Shown here: positions 17,692-26,399 of the stretch, piece after piece
How the letters are laid out: every line of letters begins with the position of its first letter
Position numbering within the stretch: the first letter of the stretch is position 1
Assembly (NCBI RefSeq): GCF_050314555.1
Contig: NZ_JBNPNH010000001.1
Coordinates: 248,001-312,000, forward strand
Length of the DNA: 64,000 nt
Direction of reading: 5' to 3'
From: Spyradosoma sp004558035
GTDB lineage: Bacteria; Verrucomicrobiota; Verrucomicrobiia; Opitutales; UBA953
The notes under the pieces: generated by a model
What the model was told of the DNA's origin: nothing
Databases searched by the model: none
What the model saw: the letters and a program-made list of their open reading frames with translations, nothing else
Position numbers and translations under genes: made by a program

Positions 17692-19595
17692 GCGCGCGCG
17701 GCGCGGTTTTCGTAGAAATTGACGTACGCGCGGTTGAGGGCCCGGAAGCCGCCGCGCGTCGGATAATTCCCCGTGAAATACCACGCTCCCGCGCTGCCGG
17801 GGCACGCCTTGAGCAGGTTGTCGATCGTCTGATAAATCAGCACGAGCTCGCCGTGCCAGTCGCAGTCCGGATAGACGAGCTCGGCGCACTTGCGGGAGAT
17901 CTCCTCGTCGGAGAACTGCGCGTAAATGCGGCCGACGTGGTTGACCATGTCGGGCTCGGGCTTTTCGAGTTCCCGCACGCAGTCGGCGTAGACTTCGCGG
18001 AGAATGTCGCCCTTGCCGCTCTGCTGGCAGAGCTGGACCGCCGCCTGGAACGCGAGGAACTTGCCCAGCTCGCTCATGTCGATGCCGTAGCAGTCCGGAT
18101 AGCGCACCTGCGGCGCGGACGAGCAGACGATGATCTTTTTCGGATTCGGACGGGAAAGGATCTTGAGAATGGACTCGCGCAGCGTCGTGCCGCGCACGAT
18201 CGAGTCGTCGATGATGACGAGGTTTTCGCCCTCGCGGACGACGCCGTAGGAAATGTCGTACACGTGCGAGGCGAGGCGGTTGCGCGTCTTTTCCTGCGAA
18301 ATGAAGGTGCGCAGCTTGATGTCCTTGTGCGCGACTTTTTCGCCGCGCGGCCAGTTGCCCATGATGAGGCGTTCGATGAGCGCCTCGTCCACGGTGCCGT
18401 TCTTCACGGCGGCGAGCAGTTCCTCGCGCACTTCGCGGCGACGGCTGACGCGCAGCTCCGCCATCATGCCGTAGTAGGCGGTTTCCGCCGTGTTCGGGAT
18501 GAACGAGAAGACCGTGTTCGCCAGGTCGTGGTCGATTTCTTCGAGAATCTGCGGCACGAGCGCGGCGCCGAGCGCCTTGCGTTCCCGGTAGATTGCGACG
18601 TCGTTCCCGCGCGAGAAGTAGAGCCTCTCGAACGTGCAGTGCGTCTTTTCGCCGGGCTCGAAGATCTTTTCGAAGCGCGTCTCGCCGTGGTTTTCGACGA
18701 TCATCGCCGAGCCGGGCGTGAGCTCCTCGACCTGACTTTCCTCGGCGTTGAAGATCGTCATCAGCGCCGCGCGTTCGGACGCGACGGCGACGACTTCGTC
18801 CGTGCGCAGAATGAAGCACGGGCGGATGCCGTTCGGGTCGCGCATCGCGAACATGTCGCCGTTGCCCGTGACGCCGCAGAGCGCGAAGCCGCCGTCCCAC
18901 TTGACGGAAGCTTTGCGGAGCACGTCGGCGAGGTCGATGCGGCGGGAAATGATTTCGGGCATTTCACGCCCGGGAACGCCCTTGTCACGCAGCTCGCGGA
19001 AAATCGTCGTGTGCGCGTCGTCGAGCCAGAAGCCGAGCTCCTCGAGCAGCGACTGCGTGTCCGTCGAGAACACGGGATGCGCGCCGCGGTTGACGAGGAT
19101 TTCGTTGAGTTCGCCCGGATTCGTGATCGAAAAATTGCCCGCAATCATCAGGTTGCGCGTCGGCCAGATGGATTTGCGGGCGAAGGGGTGGCAGGTCGAA
19201 AGATCGTAGTTGCCGGAAGTGCCGTAGCGGAGATGCCCGATCAGCAGCTCGCCGCCGAAATTGAAGTTCTCCTTCACCGTGGCGGGGATTTCCGGGAAGA
19301 TTTTGCCCTCGCGGACCTTCTCCTCGTAATCCGCGAGCTGGCGCGAGAACATTTCCGTGAGCGCCCCCGAGCCCAGCGCGCGGTCGCGCGCCATGAAGCT
19401 TTCTCCCGCGGGAACGTTGAGCTTCACGCATCCGATGCCGGCGCCGTCCTGTCCGCGGTTGTGCTGCTTTTCCATCAGCAGGAACAGCTGGTTGAAGCCG
19501 TACAGCGGCGTCCCATACTTGTGCTCGTAGTATTCGAGCGGTTTCAGAAGCCGGACGACGGCAATTCCGCATTCGTGTTTGATCGGATCGCTCAT
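17685..19595 (-). CDS. purF: Amidophosphoribosyltransferase, long form
   Basis: Catalyses the first step of purine synthesis: PRPP plus glutamine to phosphoribosylamine. At 636 residues it is longer than the roughly 500-residue E. coli type and resembles the long form I associate with Bacteroidota and relatives. The glutaminase nucleophile is Cys9 in KHECGIAVV. RGQDGAGI and GNYDLSTCHPF follow in the Ntn domain. The PRPP-binding loop is LVIIDDSIVRGTTL. The N-terminal residues before Cys9 would need removal if the usual autocatalytic maturation applies. It is convergent with fmt and overlaps it by 7 bp. Confidence 0.93.
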   Translation of the reverse strand: MSDPIKHECGIAVVRLLKPLEYYEHKYGTPLYGFNQLFLLMEKQHNRGQDGAGIGCVKLNVPAGESFMARDRALGSGALTEMFSRQLADYEEKVREGKIFPEIPATVKENFNFGGELLIGHLRYGTSGNYDLSTCHPFARKSIWPTRNLMIAGNFSITNPGELNEILVNRGAHPVFSTDTQSLLEELGFWLDDAHTTIFRELRDKGVPGREMPEIISRRIDLADVLRKASVKWDGGFALCGVTGNGDMFAMRDPNGIRPCFILRTDEVVAVASERAALMTIFNAEESQVEELTPGSAMIVENHGETRFEKIFEPGEKTHCTFERLYFSRGNDVAIYRERKALGAALVPQILEEIDHDLANTVFSFIPNTAETAYYGMMAELRVSRRREVREELLAAVKNGTVDEALIERLIMGNWPRGEKVAHKDIKLRTFISQEKTRNRLASHVYDISYGVVREGENLVIIDDSIVRGTTLRESILKILSRPNPKKIIVCSSAPQVRYPDCYGIDMSELGKFLAFQAAVQLCQQSGKGDILREVYADCVRELEKPEPDMVNHVGRIYAQFSDEEISRKCAELVYPDCDWHGELVLIYQTIDNLLKACPGSAGAWYFTGNYPTRGGFRALNRAYVNFYENRAARAY

Positions 19596-19689
19596 AGAAA
19601 ATCGAAGGTGTCTAAAGAAAATCCTGTTGCGCCTCCCGCCTCAACAAAAAAACGCGCCGGAGAACCCGCGCGGGAACGCCCGCGGGCGC

Positions 19690-19722
19690 AAAAAAAGCCC
19701 GCGGCGTTTCGCGGGCTTTTTC
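19690..19722 (-). terminator. Terminator of tRNA-Gln
   Basis: The arms agcccgcg and cgcgggct surround gcgttt and are flanked by A- and T-runs. It lies immediately 3' of the tRNA on the minus strand. Confidence 0.85.
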
Positions 19723-19723
19723 G

Positions 19724-19797
19724 TGGTTGTCCGACCAGGATTCGAACCTGGACAAAGTGAACCAAAATCACTTGTGCTGCCATTACACCATCGGACA
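19724..19797 (-). tRNA. tRNA-Gln (anticodon TTG), CCA encoded
   Basis: On the minus strand the 7-bp acceptor stem is TGTCCGA/TCGGACA. The anticodon stem AGTGA/TCACT holds the loop TTTTGGT with anticodon TTG. The T-loop is TTCGAATC. Discriminator A and an encoded CCA follow. The terminator comes directly after. Confidence 0.95.
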
Positions 19798-19868
19798 ATT
19801 TTCGAAAAGAAGGCTTTCAAAAAAATTGTAAGGCGAAAACCTTGTCAACGCGTTTCCGCAGGCGCGCC

Positions 19869-20684
19869 TCACTTGATCAGCGCGGCGCGGATGCGCTCGA
19901 GCTCGCGCACCTTTTCCGGACGGATTTCGCAGAGGCCGCGTCCGAGCTGGAGCGCGATCGCGAGCGTGTGGCAGTACGCGTCGAGAATCTCCACGCGCCA
20001 GTAGGCGTCTTCGGCGTTCTTGCCCCAGCAGAGCACGCCGTGATTCTTCATGATGACGGCCTGGTGCCCGCGCGCGCATTCGGCGACGGTTTCGGCGAGC
20101 TCGGGCGCGCCCGGCGTCTGGTACTCCGCGATGCCGATGCTGCCGAGGAAGATTTCCGCTTCGGGAATGATGCCCTTGGCGGGAACTTCGTTGGAGATCG
20201 CGAAGGCGGTCGCGTGCGGCGGATGCGCGTGGACGCAGGCGCGCGCGTTCGGGACGCGCTTGAGCACTTCGAGGTGCGTCATCGCCTCGCTCGTGCGGCG
20301 CCGCGTTCCCGCGAGCTGATTGCCCGCGAAGTCGATCAGGCAGATGTCCTCGGGCTTCATGAAGCCTTTGGAGACGAGCGTCGGCGTGCACAGGACGAGG
20401 TCGTCGCCCACGCGGACGGTGATGTTGCCGCCGTTGCCGTCCACGAAATCCTTGGCCCAGATGCGGCGGCCGATGTCGCACATCTGCGACTTGATCCGGC
20501 TGATTTCGGGCGATCCGAAGAACGCCTCGATTTCCTCGGGCGTCTTCGCGTCGGCGCCCGGCGTCCATTCGTAGGCTTTGCCGAAGGGATTGACGGGGGC
20601 GACCTTCGCGGTCTTTTTTTCGAGAAGCGCGTCGAGCTTGGCTTCGATCGCGTTCAGGCGGGTTTCGATGTCGGAATTTTCCAT
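19869..20684 (-). CDS. Class II aldolase/adducin-family protein with N-terminal coiled coil
   Basis: 271 residues. The first 30 form a short coiled coil (IETRLNAIEAKLDALLEKK). The class II aldolase domain follows, with the phosphate-binding GNGGNITVRVG motif, the zinc ligands in CVHAHPPHATAFA (HxH) and a third His in VIMKNHGVLCWG, plus the catalytic Glu region IIPEAEIF. The family includes L-fuculose-1-phosphate and L-rhamnulose-1-phosphate aldolases and epimerases. Fuculose phosphate is an attractive substrate because a fucosidase lies at the window's end, but nothing in the sequence proves it. The gene begins 29 bp after ychF ends on the same strand. Confidence 0.85.
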   Translation of the reverse strand: MENSDIETRLNAIEAKLDALLEKKTAKVAPVNPFGKAYEWTPGADAKTPEEIEAFFGSPEISRIKSQMCDIGRRIWAKDFVDGNGGNITVRVGDDLVLCTPTLVSKGFMKPEDICLIDFAGNQLAGTRRRTSEAMTHLEVLKRVPNARACVHAHPPHATAFAISNEVPAKGIIPEAEIFLGSIGIAEYQTPGAPELAETVAECARGHQAVIMKNHGVLCWGKNAEDAYWRVEILDAYCHTLAIALQLGRGLCEIRPEKVRELERIRAALIK

Positions 20685-20712
20685 GTCGATGAAACGAGGG
20701 GTTGAAAAAAAA

Positions 20713-21816
20713 TCAGTTGGCGAAACGGAAGACGGCGACGTCGCCGTCCCTGAAGACGTATTCCTTGCCTTCGAGGCGGTACTTGCCGGCTTCGCGCGCG
20801 GCGGCGACGGAACCCGCGGCGATCAGGTCTTCGTAGGAGACGACGTCCGCCTTGATGAAGCCCTTTTCGAAATCGGTGTGGATGATGCCCGCGCACTGCG
20901 GCGCCGTCATGCCTTTCCGAAACGTCCAGGCGTGCACTTCCTTTTCGCCCGCGGTGAAGTAGGAGGCGAGCCCGAGCAGATCGTAGGAAAGGCGGATGAG
21001 CTGGGAGACGCCGGAATCCTCCACGCCGAGGCTTTCGAGGAATTCCCTGCCCTCCTCGGGCGAGAGTTCGCAGAGCTCCGCCTCGACCTGCGCGCAGATG
21101 ACGCAGACGCGCGCGTCGTGGTTGTCCGCGACGTAGCGGCGGACGGCCTCGACGTAGGGATTCCTCGCGGGATCGGCGAGGTGGGACTCGTCCACGTTGC
21201 ACGCGTAGAGCACGGGCTTCATCGAGAGCAACGAGAACAGCTTCACGCGCTTGAGCTCCTCTTCGTTCATCGGGAGCGACGCCGCCGTCCTGCCTTCGTT
21301 GAGGTGCGGAATGAGGCGGTTGAGCAGAGCGACGTTCGCCGCCGCCTCCTTGTCCTGCCCGCGCATCTTCTTCACGTTCTTCTCGAGTTGCGATTCGCAC
21401 GACTGCAGGTCCGCGAGAACGAGCTCCGTCGTGATCACCTCGATGTCGCGCACGGGATCGACCGAGCCCATGTTGTGTATGATGTCGTCGTTGTCGAAGC
21501 AGCGGACGACGTGCACGATGGCGTCCACTTCGCGGATGTTGGCGAGAAACTTGTTGCCGAGCCCTTCGCCCTTGGACGCGCCCGCGACGAGACCGGCGAT
21601 GTCCACGAACTCGATCGCGGCGGGAATGACGACGTTCGTCTTCGCGAGAACGCGGAGCGGTTCGAGGCGCGCGTCCGGCACTTCGACGATACCCACGTTG
21701 GGCTCAATCGTGCAGAAAGGATAATTGGCGGCTTCGGCGTTGCGGGAACGCGTCAGCGCGTTGAAAAGCGTGCTTTTGCCGACGTTCGGCAAACCGACGA
21801 TACCTGCTTGTAACAT
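20713..21816 (-). CDS. ychF: Redox-regulated ribosome-associated ATPase/GTPase YchF
   Basis: A 367-residue Obg-like P-loop NTPase. The P-loop is GLPNVGKSTLFNALT. The switch region is VDIAGLVAGASKGEGLGNKFLANIREVDAI, and the base-recognition segment is the NVDES type (YACNVDESHLAD). A helical domain and the C-terminal TGS domain (FTAGEKEVHAWTFRKGMTAPQCAGIIHTDFEKGFIKADVV) complete it. It binds ribosomes and prefers ATP in characterised homologues. The start ATG at 21816 gives the canonical MLQAGIVGLPNVG. It is probably co-transcribed with the aldolase downstream. Confidence 0.96.
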   Translation of the reverse strand: MLQAGIVGLPNVGKSTLFNALTRSRNAEAANYPFCTIEPNVGIVEVPDARLEPLRVLAKTNVVIPAAIEFVDIAGLVAGASKGEGLGNKFLANIREVDAIVHVVRCFDNDDIIHNMGSVDPVRDIEVITTELVLADLQSCESQLEKNVKKMRGQDKEAAANVALLNRLIPHLNEGRTAASLPMNEEELKRVKLFSLLSMKPVLYACNVDESHLADPARNPYVEAVRRYVADNHDARVCVICAQVEAELCELSPEEGREFLESLGVEDSGVSQLIRLSYDLLGLASYFTAGEKEVHAWTFRKGMTAPQCAGIIHTDFEKGFIKADVVSYEDLIAAGSVAAAREAGKYRLEGKEYVFRDGDVAVFRFAN

Positions 21817-21897
21817 AATGCGTTCATTCTGACATGTCCGCGCGGCTTTTTAAATCCGATTTTTGCCGCGTTCCCGCGCGCCGAGGCACGCGACAAT

Positions 21898-21938
21898 GAA
21901 GAACCGCGCGCGACGGCGGGCGTCGCGCGCGGTTCTTC
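21898..21938. terminator. Perfect 18-bp hairpin between panC and ychF
   Basis: The arm from 21898 (gaagaaccgcgcgcgacg) pairs perfectly with 21921-21938 around a 5-nt loop. No T-run follows on either strand. It lies 17 bp after the panC stop, so it is likely a factor-dependent terminator or an mRNA 3'-stabilising hairpin. Confidence 0.6.
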
Positions 21939-21954
21939 GCGGCTCGGGAACGGC

Positions 21955-22803
21955 TCAGGCGAGCACGTTGTCGATCAGGCGCGTCCGGGACTCCGTCATG
22001 CGCACGGCGACGGCGATCAGCGTCTCTCCTGGCAGGATTTTTTCGAGCGGCGCCATCGTGGAATTGTTCACGATCTCGATGTAGTCCGTCTCGAAGATCG
22101 GGTCGGCGGCGAGCGTTTCCGTGAACGCGCGCGCGAGCGTCTTCGCGTCGTCCGTTCCCGCGGCGATCTTTTCGAGCAGCGCGCGGAGCGTCGCCTGGAT
22201 GCGCGGCGCGGCGGCGCGTTCCCGCGGCGTCAGGTACTGATTGCGGGAGCTGAGGGCGAGCCCGTCGCCTTCGCGGACGATCGGCGCGACGCGCAGCTCC
22301 ACGGGCATGTGGAGATCGCGCACCATGCGCTTGAGCACGGCGACCTGCTGCGCGTCCTTCTGCCCGAAGACGGCGACGTGCGGCTGCGCGAGATTGAAGA
22401 GCAGATTGACGACGGTGCAGACGCCGCGGAAATGCGTCGGGCGGGAACGCCCGCAGAGCCCCTGCGAGCAGGCGTTTTCGGTGACGAAGGTGCTCGCGTC
22501 GGGCGCGTAGACGTCGCCGGGCGCGGGCGCGAAAAGCACGTCGACGCCGTGCGCTTCGCAGACCCGCTTGTCCGCCTCGAGCGTGCGCGGGTATTTGTCG
22601 TAGTCCTCGTTCGGCCCGAACTGCGTCGGGTTGACGAAGACGGAGACGACGAGCACGTCGGCGAGCGGGCGGGCGGCGTCCATCAGCGAGGCGTGTCCGG
22701 CGTGGAGGTTGCCCATGGTCGGCACGAGAGCGATCTTCTTGCCTCGGGCGCGGAGCTCGAGCGCGGTTTTCTGCAGTTCCTTCGGATCGTGAATGACAAT
22801 CAT
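21955..22803 (-). CDS. panC: Pantothenate synthetase
   Basis: A 282-residue enzyme that ligates pantoate and beta-alanine with ATP in coenzyme A synthesis. The nucleotide-binding HIGH-type motif is VPTMGNLHAGHASLM. The conserved VFVNPTQFGPNEDYDKYPRT, FGQKDAQQVAVLKRM and ALSSRNQYLTPRER segments (KMSKS-like) are all present. Length and start are canonical. It appears monocistronic, with panB and panD not in the window. Confidence 0.96.
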   Translation of the reverse strand: MIVIHDPKELQKTALELRARGKKIALVPTMGNLHAGHASLMDAARPLADVLVVSVFVNPTQFGPNEDYDKYPRTLEADKRVCEAHGVDVLFAPAPGDVYAPDASTFVTENACSQGLCGRSRPTHFRGVCTVVNLLFNLAQPHVAVFGQKDAQQVAVLKRMVRDLHMPVELRVAPIVREGDGLALSSRNQYLTPRERAAAPRIQATLRALLEKIAAGTDDAKTLARAFTETLAADPIFETDYIEIVNNSTMAPLEKILPGETLIAVAVRMTESRTRLIDNVLA

Positions 22804-22885
22804 CTTTGCTGAAAAAATTGCGCCCGAGGATACGCCGCGTTCCCGCCTTCCGCGAGAAAAAACGCGGCGCGGGAACGCCGCCCCG

Positions 22886-24568
22886 TCACCGCTCTTCGGC
22901 GGCGTGCTGTGCGTAGTTCATGATCTCCTCGAGCGAGGTGACGCCGCGCTTCACCTGTTCCCAGCCGCACCGCTGCAGCGAGCGCATGCCTTCGCGCAGC
23001 GCCTGTTCGCGGATCTCGCTCGCCGAACGCTTTTCGACGATGAGGTCGTGGATCTTTTCCGAAACGGGAAGAATCTCGAAGATTCCGACGCGCCCGCGGT
23101 AGCCGATGCCGCGGCAGTATTCGCAGCCCGCGGGAACGTTCGCCGTGCGGATTTCCGGCGCGAGCGCGGGATCGAGCCCGAGCGCGACGAGGCACGACTT
23201 CACGTACGCGGGATCGTATTTCGCGGGCTTCGAACAGCGCAGGCAAAGCCGCCGCACGAGCCGCTGCGCGATGATCATCTCCACCGAGGAGGCGATGAGA
23301 AACGGCTCGATGCCCATGTCCGTGAGCCGCGTGAGCGCGCCGGGCGCGTCGTTCGTGTGCAACGTGGAAAGCACGAGGTGCCCCGTGAGCGCGGCGCGGA
23401 TCGCGATGTCGGCGGTCTCGCCGTCGCGGATTTCGCCGACCATGACGACGTCCGGGTCCTGACGCAGAATGCTGCGGAGCACGTTCGCGAACGTGAGCCC
23501 GATTTCGCTCTGCACCTGCGTCTGATTCACGCCGGGCACTTCGTATTCGACGGGATCCTCGACGGACATGAGGCGCAGGTTCGGCGTGTTGATGCGGCGC
23601 AGAAACGCCGTCAGCGACGTCGATTTGCCCGAGCCCGTCGGTCCCGTGACGAGAATGATGCCGTGCGGCAGGCGCAGGTGCGCGTTGATCGTCGCCTCGT
23701 CGTCGGGCAGGAAGCCGAGATCGCCGATCGTCAGCGACTGCGCCTTCGTGCCGAGCAGACGGAGCGAGACGGATTCGCCATAGAGCGTCGGCAGCGTCGA
23801 GACGCGGATGTCGATGGTCTCGCCGTTCTGCTGGGTGAAGGTGATGCGCCCGTCCTGCGGGCGACGGCGCTCGGAAATGTTCAGCCGCGCCATGATCTTG
23901 ATGCGCGAGATGATCGCCGCCTGGAATTTGACGAGATTGTCCGGCACGTTCACGGGAACGAGCTCGCCGTCGATGCGGTAGCGTATGGCGAGCGTGTCCT
24001 TCTGCGGCTCGAAATGGATGTCGGTGGCGCGGTCGTTCGCGGCCTTCTGCACGATCTCGTTCACGAAGCGGATGATCGCGGCGTTCTCGTCCTCCTCGTC
24101 TTCGATCTTTTCCTCGGCGAGGTCGTCGAGCGTCGCTTCGTCGAGCGAGCCGGAGCCGACGCCGAAGCGCTTCGCGATGGTCTCGGAAATCATGTCCGGC
24201 GCCGCCATGATCCAGCGCGGGCGCCTGCCGCAGAGCGCGTAGATCCAGTCCGCCATGCGCGGCTCGGGCGGCCAGCCCGCGGCGAGCGTGAGCGTTCCCG
24301 CGGGCGCGTCCGCGCGGACGACGGGCAGGCATTGGTATTCGTGAATCAGGCGCAGCGGGAACGCGGCGCAGTCGGGCGCCAGCTCGAAGCGCGGCGCGAA
24401 CGCGAGCCCCTCGCGCGCGGCGAGCCGCTCGGCGACGCGCGTCGTCGTCGTTCCCGTCGTCTCCGAAACGAGACGGCAGCGCAGCTCGAGCGGCGCGTCG
24501 AAGATTTCGCGCGCGCGTTCGGCGGAGATTTCGGGGAAAATTTCGGTGAGGTTTTCGGCGGTGATCAC
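22886..24568 (-). CDS. GspE/PilB-family type II secretion or type IV pilus assembly ATPase
   Basis: A hexameric ATPase powering pseudopilus or pilus assembly. I prefer the GTG start at 24568 (VITAENLTEIFPEIS), about 560 residues; the frame stays open to 24640 but that part reads like spacer. An N-terminal MshEN-like domain precedes the motor. The motor shows Walker A (GPTGSGKSTSLTAFL), the Asp box, Walker B (DPDVVMVGEIRDGETADIA) and the His box (HLVLSTLHTNDAPGAL). Two CxxC pairs (CLRCSKP and CEYCRG) form the usual zinc knuckle. No other secretion or pilus genes are nearby, so its partners are elsewhere. Confidence 0.92.
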   Translation of the reverse strand: MITAENLTEIFPEISAERAREIFDAPLELRCRLVSETTGTTTTRVAERLAAREGLAFAPRFELAPDCAAFPLRLIHEYQCLPVVRADAPAGTLTLAAGWPPEPRMADWIYALCGRRPRWIMAAPDMISETIAKRFGVGSGSLDEATLDDLAEEKIEDEEDENAAIIRFVNEIVQKAANDRATDIHFEPQKDTLAIRYRIDGELVPVNVPDNLVKFQAAIISRIKIMARLNISERRRPQDGRITFTQQNGETIDIRVSTLPTLYGESVSLRLLGTKAQSLTIGDLGFLPDDEATINAHLRLPHGIILVTGPTGSGKSTSLTAFLRRINTPNLRLMSVEDPVEYEVPGVNQTQVQSEIGLTFANVLRSILRQDPDVVMVGEIRDGETADIAIRAALTGHLVLSTLHTNDAPGALTRLTDMGIEPFLIASSVEMIIAQRLVRRLCLRCSKPAKYDPAYVKSCLVALGLDPALAPEIRTANVPAGCEYCRGIGYRGRVGIFEILPVSEKIHDLIVEKRSASEIREQALREGMRSLQRCGWEQVKRGVTSLEEIMNYAQHAAEER

Positions 24569-24688
24569 GATGAGAAACTTTCGTCTGCGAAGGAAAACTG
24601 CCTCAGAGCATGCGCGCTGCGGCATCTTCGGACAACGCAAAACCGCGCGGAAAGTTTCGCGGAAAGACGCCGTCGCGGCGTCCGTTTC

Positions 24689-26353
24689 TCAGCCGCGACG
24701 CGCGGGTTTCGGAGGCGCGTGGATGATGACGAGGCGGTTCACCGCGCGCGAAATCGCGGCATAGACGCGGCGCGGGCTCCAGTCGGAGGAACTTTCGTCG
24801 AGCTCGAAGAGGACGAGCGTTCCCGTCTCGCAGCCCTTGAAGCGCATGCAGGTGAAGTATTCGATCGTTCCGTCTTCGAAACGGCGCAGCGGCGGGGAGA
24901 CGACGCGGAAACCGCCGACTTCGGCGGCGGAGCCGATGCTGGTGTCTTCGGGACGCGCGCGCGGCCCGATGATGGTGACGTCCGAGGCGGGAACGCTGCG
25001 CGTGCGCAGGCTGCCGAGCGTCTCCGCGAGCGCGGCGCGGCATTCCTCCGCCGTCTTCGGGAAAAATTCGCGGACGGGTTCGCCCTCCGGCGTTTCCGCG
25101 GGAAGCTCCGTTCCGTCCGGAAGGCGCTTGCGCACGGCTTCGAAGATCGCGCGCGTGTTGCGGCAGTTGCGCGAAAGCACGTGCTCGGGCGCGTCCGCGA
25201 GCGAAGGCGGGAGCGCCAGCTCGTCGCGGAAGATGTTCTGATTCGGATCGTAAAAAATCACGAAATCGCCTTCGGGCTTCGTCATCGCCTCGACGGCGAG
25301 CCACATTTCCGGAGAAAAATCCTGGGCTTCGTCGACGATCACGGCGTCGAATTTCAGCGGCGACTCGCGGAGATTTTCCGCGAGGCGGCGCGGGAGCTCC
25401 TCGAAAAACGCGGTGCGCAGCTCCGGCGGCACGGCGTCGCGCTCCGCGTCGGAGATGCCGAGACGTTCCCGCGCGAAGACGGAAAACGCGCGGACGAAGA
25501 TGTTCGGGCGATTTTTCGCGGATTCGCGGAAATTTTCGCAGAGCAGCAGGTTGTAGCACAGCAGCAGCACGCTCTTGCCCGCGTCGGCGAGACGCTTCGC
25601 CTTTTCGAGGGCGAGAAGAGATTTGCCCGTTCCCGCGCCGCCGCGCACGCGGAAGCGCGCCAGCCCGCGCGTCGAGGCGTTGAGCACGCGCCCCTGCTCT
25701 TCCGTGAGGCGCAGAAACACCGCGCGTTCCTCCGCCGAATGGTCGCGAAGACGTTCGGCGATTTCGACGAGCCCGCGCAGCGCGCACTTCACGAGCAGCT
25801 CGTCGCAGTGCCGCCGCGCGTCCTCGCGGGAACGCGCGTTGCGCAGAAAATTTTCGACGACGGCGGGAAGGTCGTCCAGATCGTCCTTCCAAATCGCGTT
25901 CCCGCGAGCTTCCGGCGGCAGCGAATCGCTCCACACGCAGTCCGGAAAGCACGGCACGCCGACGACGGGAAACGGCAGGCGCTCTCTGCCGAAGAAGCCC
26001 AGTTCGCGCCTGAGGTATTCGCGGACGAATTCGACCTCGCTCCCGACCTGTTCCCAAGGCGAACGTTCGCGCGCGCGGCCGTTCTGCAGCCATTTTCCGC
26101 CGCGGCGGGCGAAGACGCCGCTCTTCACCTCAATCGCGAACACGCCGAAAATTTCGTGGTGCAGCAGAAAATCGATTTCGCCGCAGACGTAAGGCTGGAA
26201 GCGCGAGACGTTCGTCGTGTATTCGAGATTCGTCAGCACGGTCCACTCGTCGGAAAACTGTTCGAGAATCTTTTTCAGGACGCGGTTTTCCGCCGCGTTG
26301 CGCATGCGCGGAGCGCCTTCGGAATCGAGGAGGACGGGATAAATTTTAGCCAT
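24689..26353 (-). CDS. NERD nuclease-domain and superfamily 1 helicase-like protein
   Basis: 554 residues. The N-terminal 130 residues look like a NERD domain with a restriction-nuclease-like core: GEIDFLLHH, then FAIEVKSG. The C-terminal part is a UvrD/DUF2075-type NTPase: Walker A GGAGTGKSLLALEKAK (near 240), Walker B FDAVIVDEAQDF (near 335), SRNCRNTRAIFEAV, and a late motif VYAAISRAVNRLVII. It probably processes DNA in an NTP-dependent way. Similar nuclease-helicase fusions occur both in housekeeping repair and in phage defence; the context here (rsmG and gspE) does not decide. It is cytoplasmic and on the same strand as its neighbours. Confidence 0.85.
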   Translation of the reverse strand: MAKIYPVLLDSEGAPRMRNAAENRVLKKILEQFSDEWTVLTNLEYTTNVSRFQPYVCGEIDFLLHHEIFGVFAIEVKSGVFARRGGKWLQNGRARERSPWEQVGSEVEFVREYLRRELGFFGRERLPFPVVGVPCFPDCVWSDSLPPEARGNAIWKDDLDDLPAVVENFLRNARSREDARRHCDELLVKCALRGLVEIAERLRDHSAEERAVFLRLTEEQGRVLNASTRGLARFRVRGGAGTGKSLLALEKAKRLADAGKSVLLLCYNLLLCENFRESAKNRPNIFVRAFSVFARERLGISDAERDAVPPELRTAFFEELPRRLAENLRESPLKFDAVIVDEAQDFSPEMWLAVEAMTKPEGDFVIFYDPNQNIFRDELALPPSLADAPEHVLSRNCRNTRAIFEAVRKRLPDGTELPAETPEGEPVREFFPKTAEECRAALAETLGSLRTRSVPASDVTIIGPRARPEDTSIGSAAEVGGFRVVSPPLRRFEDGTIEYFTCMRFKGCETGTLVLFELDESSSDWSPRRVYAAISRAVNRLVIIHAPPKPARRG

Positions 26354-26399
26354 AGGGAAAAGAGATTCGGATTTTTCGGAGAAACGGGGCGCGGGAACG

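Noticed and set aside
16821..19760. A 979-codon plus-strand open frame through fmt, purF and tRNA-Gln
   Set aside because: It crosses a tRNA and two confident genes in other frames and has no domain signal.
19838..19860. TTGACA upstream of tRNA-Gln on the minus strand as its promoter
   Set aside because: The only good -10-like word (TACAAT) is 12 bp away, too close; the 17-bp position is a T-run. It was not listed as a feature.
22800..24332. A 510-codon alternate minus-strand frame inside the GspE-like gene
   Set aside because: It is an out-of-frame, Arg/His-rich translation of the same gene.
24569..24640. N-terminal extension of the GspE-like ATPase
   Set aside because: The extra residues (MRCPKMPQRACSEAVFLRRRK) are unlike the family N-terminus. 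A GTG at 24568 gives a better start, although experimental proof is lacking.
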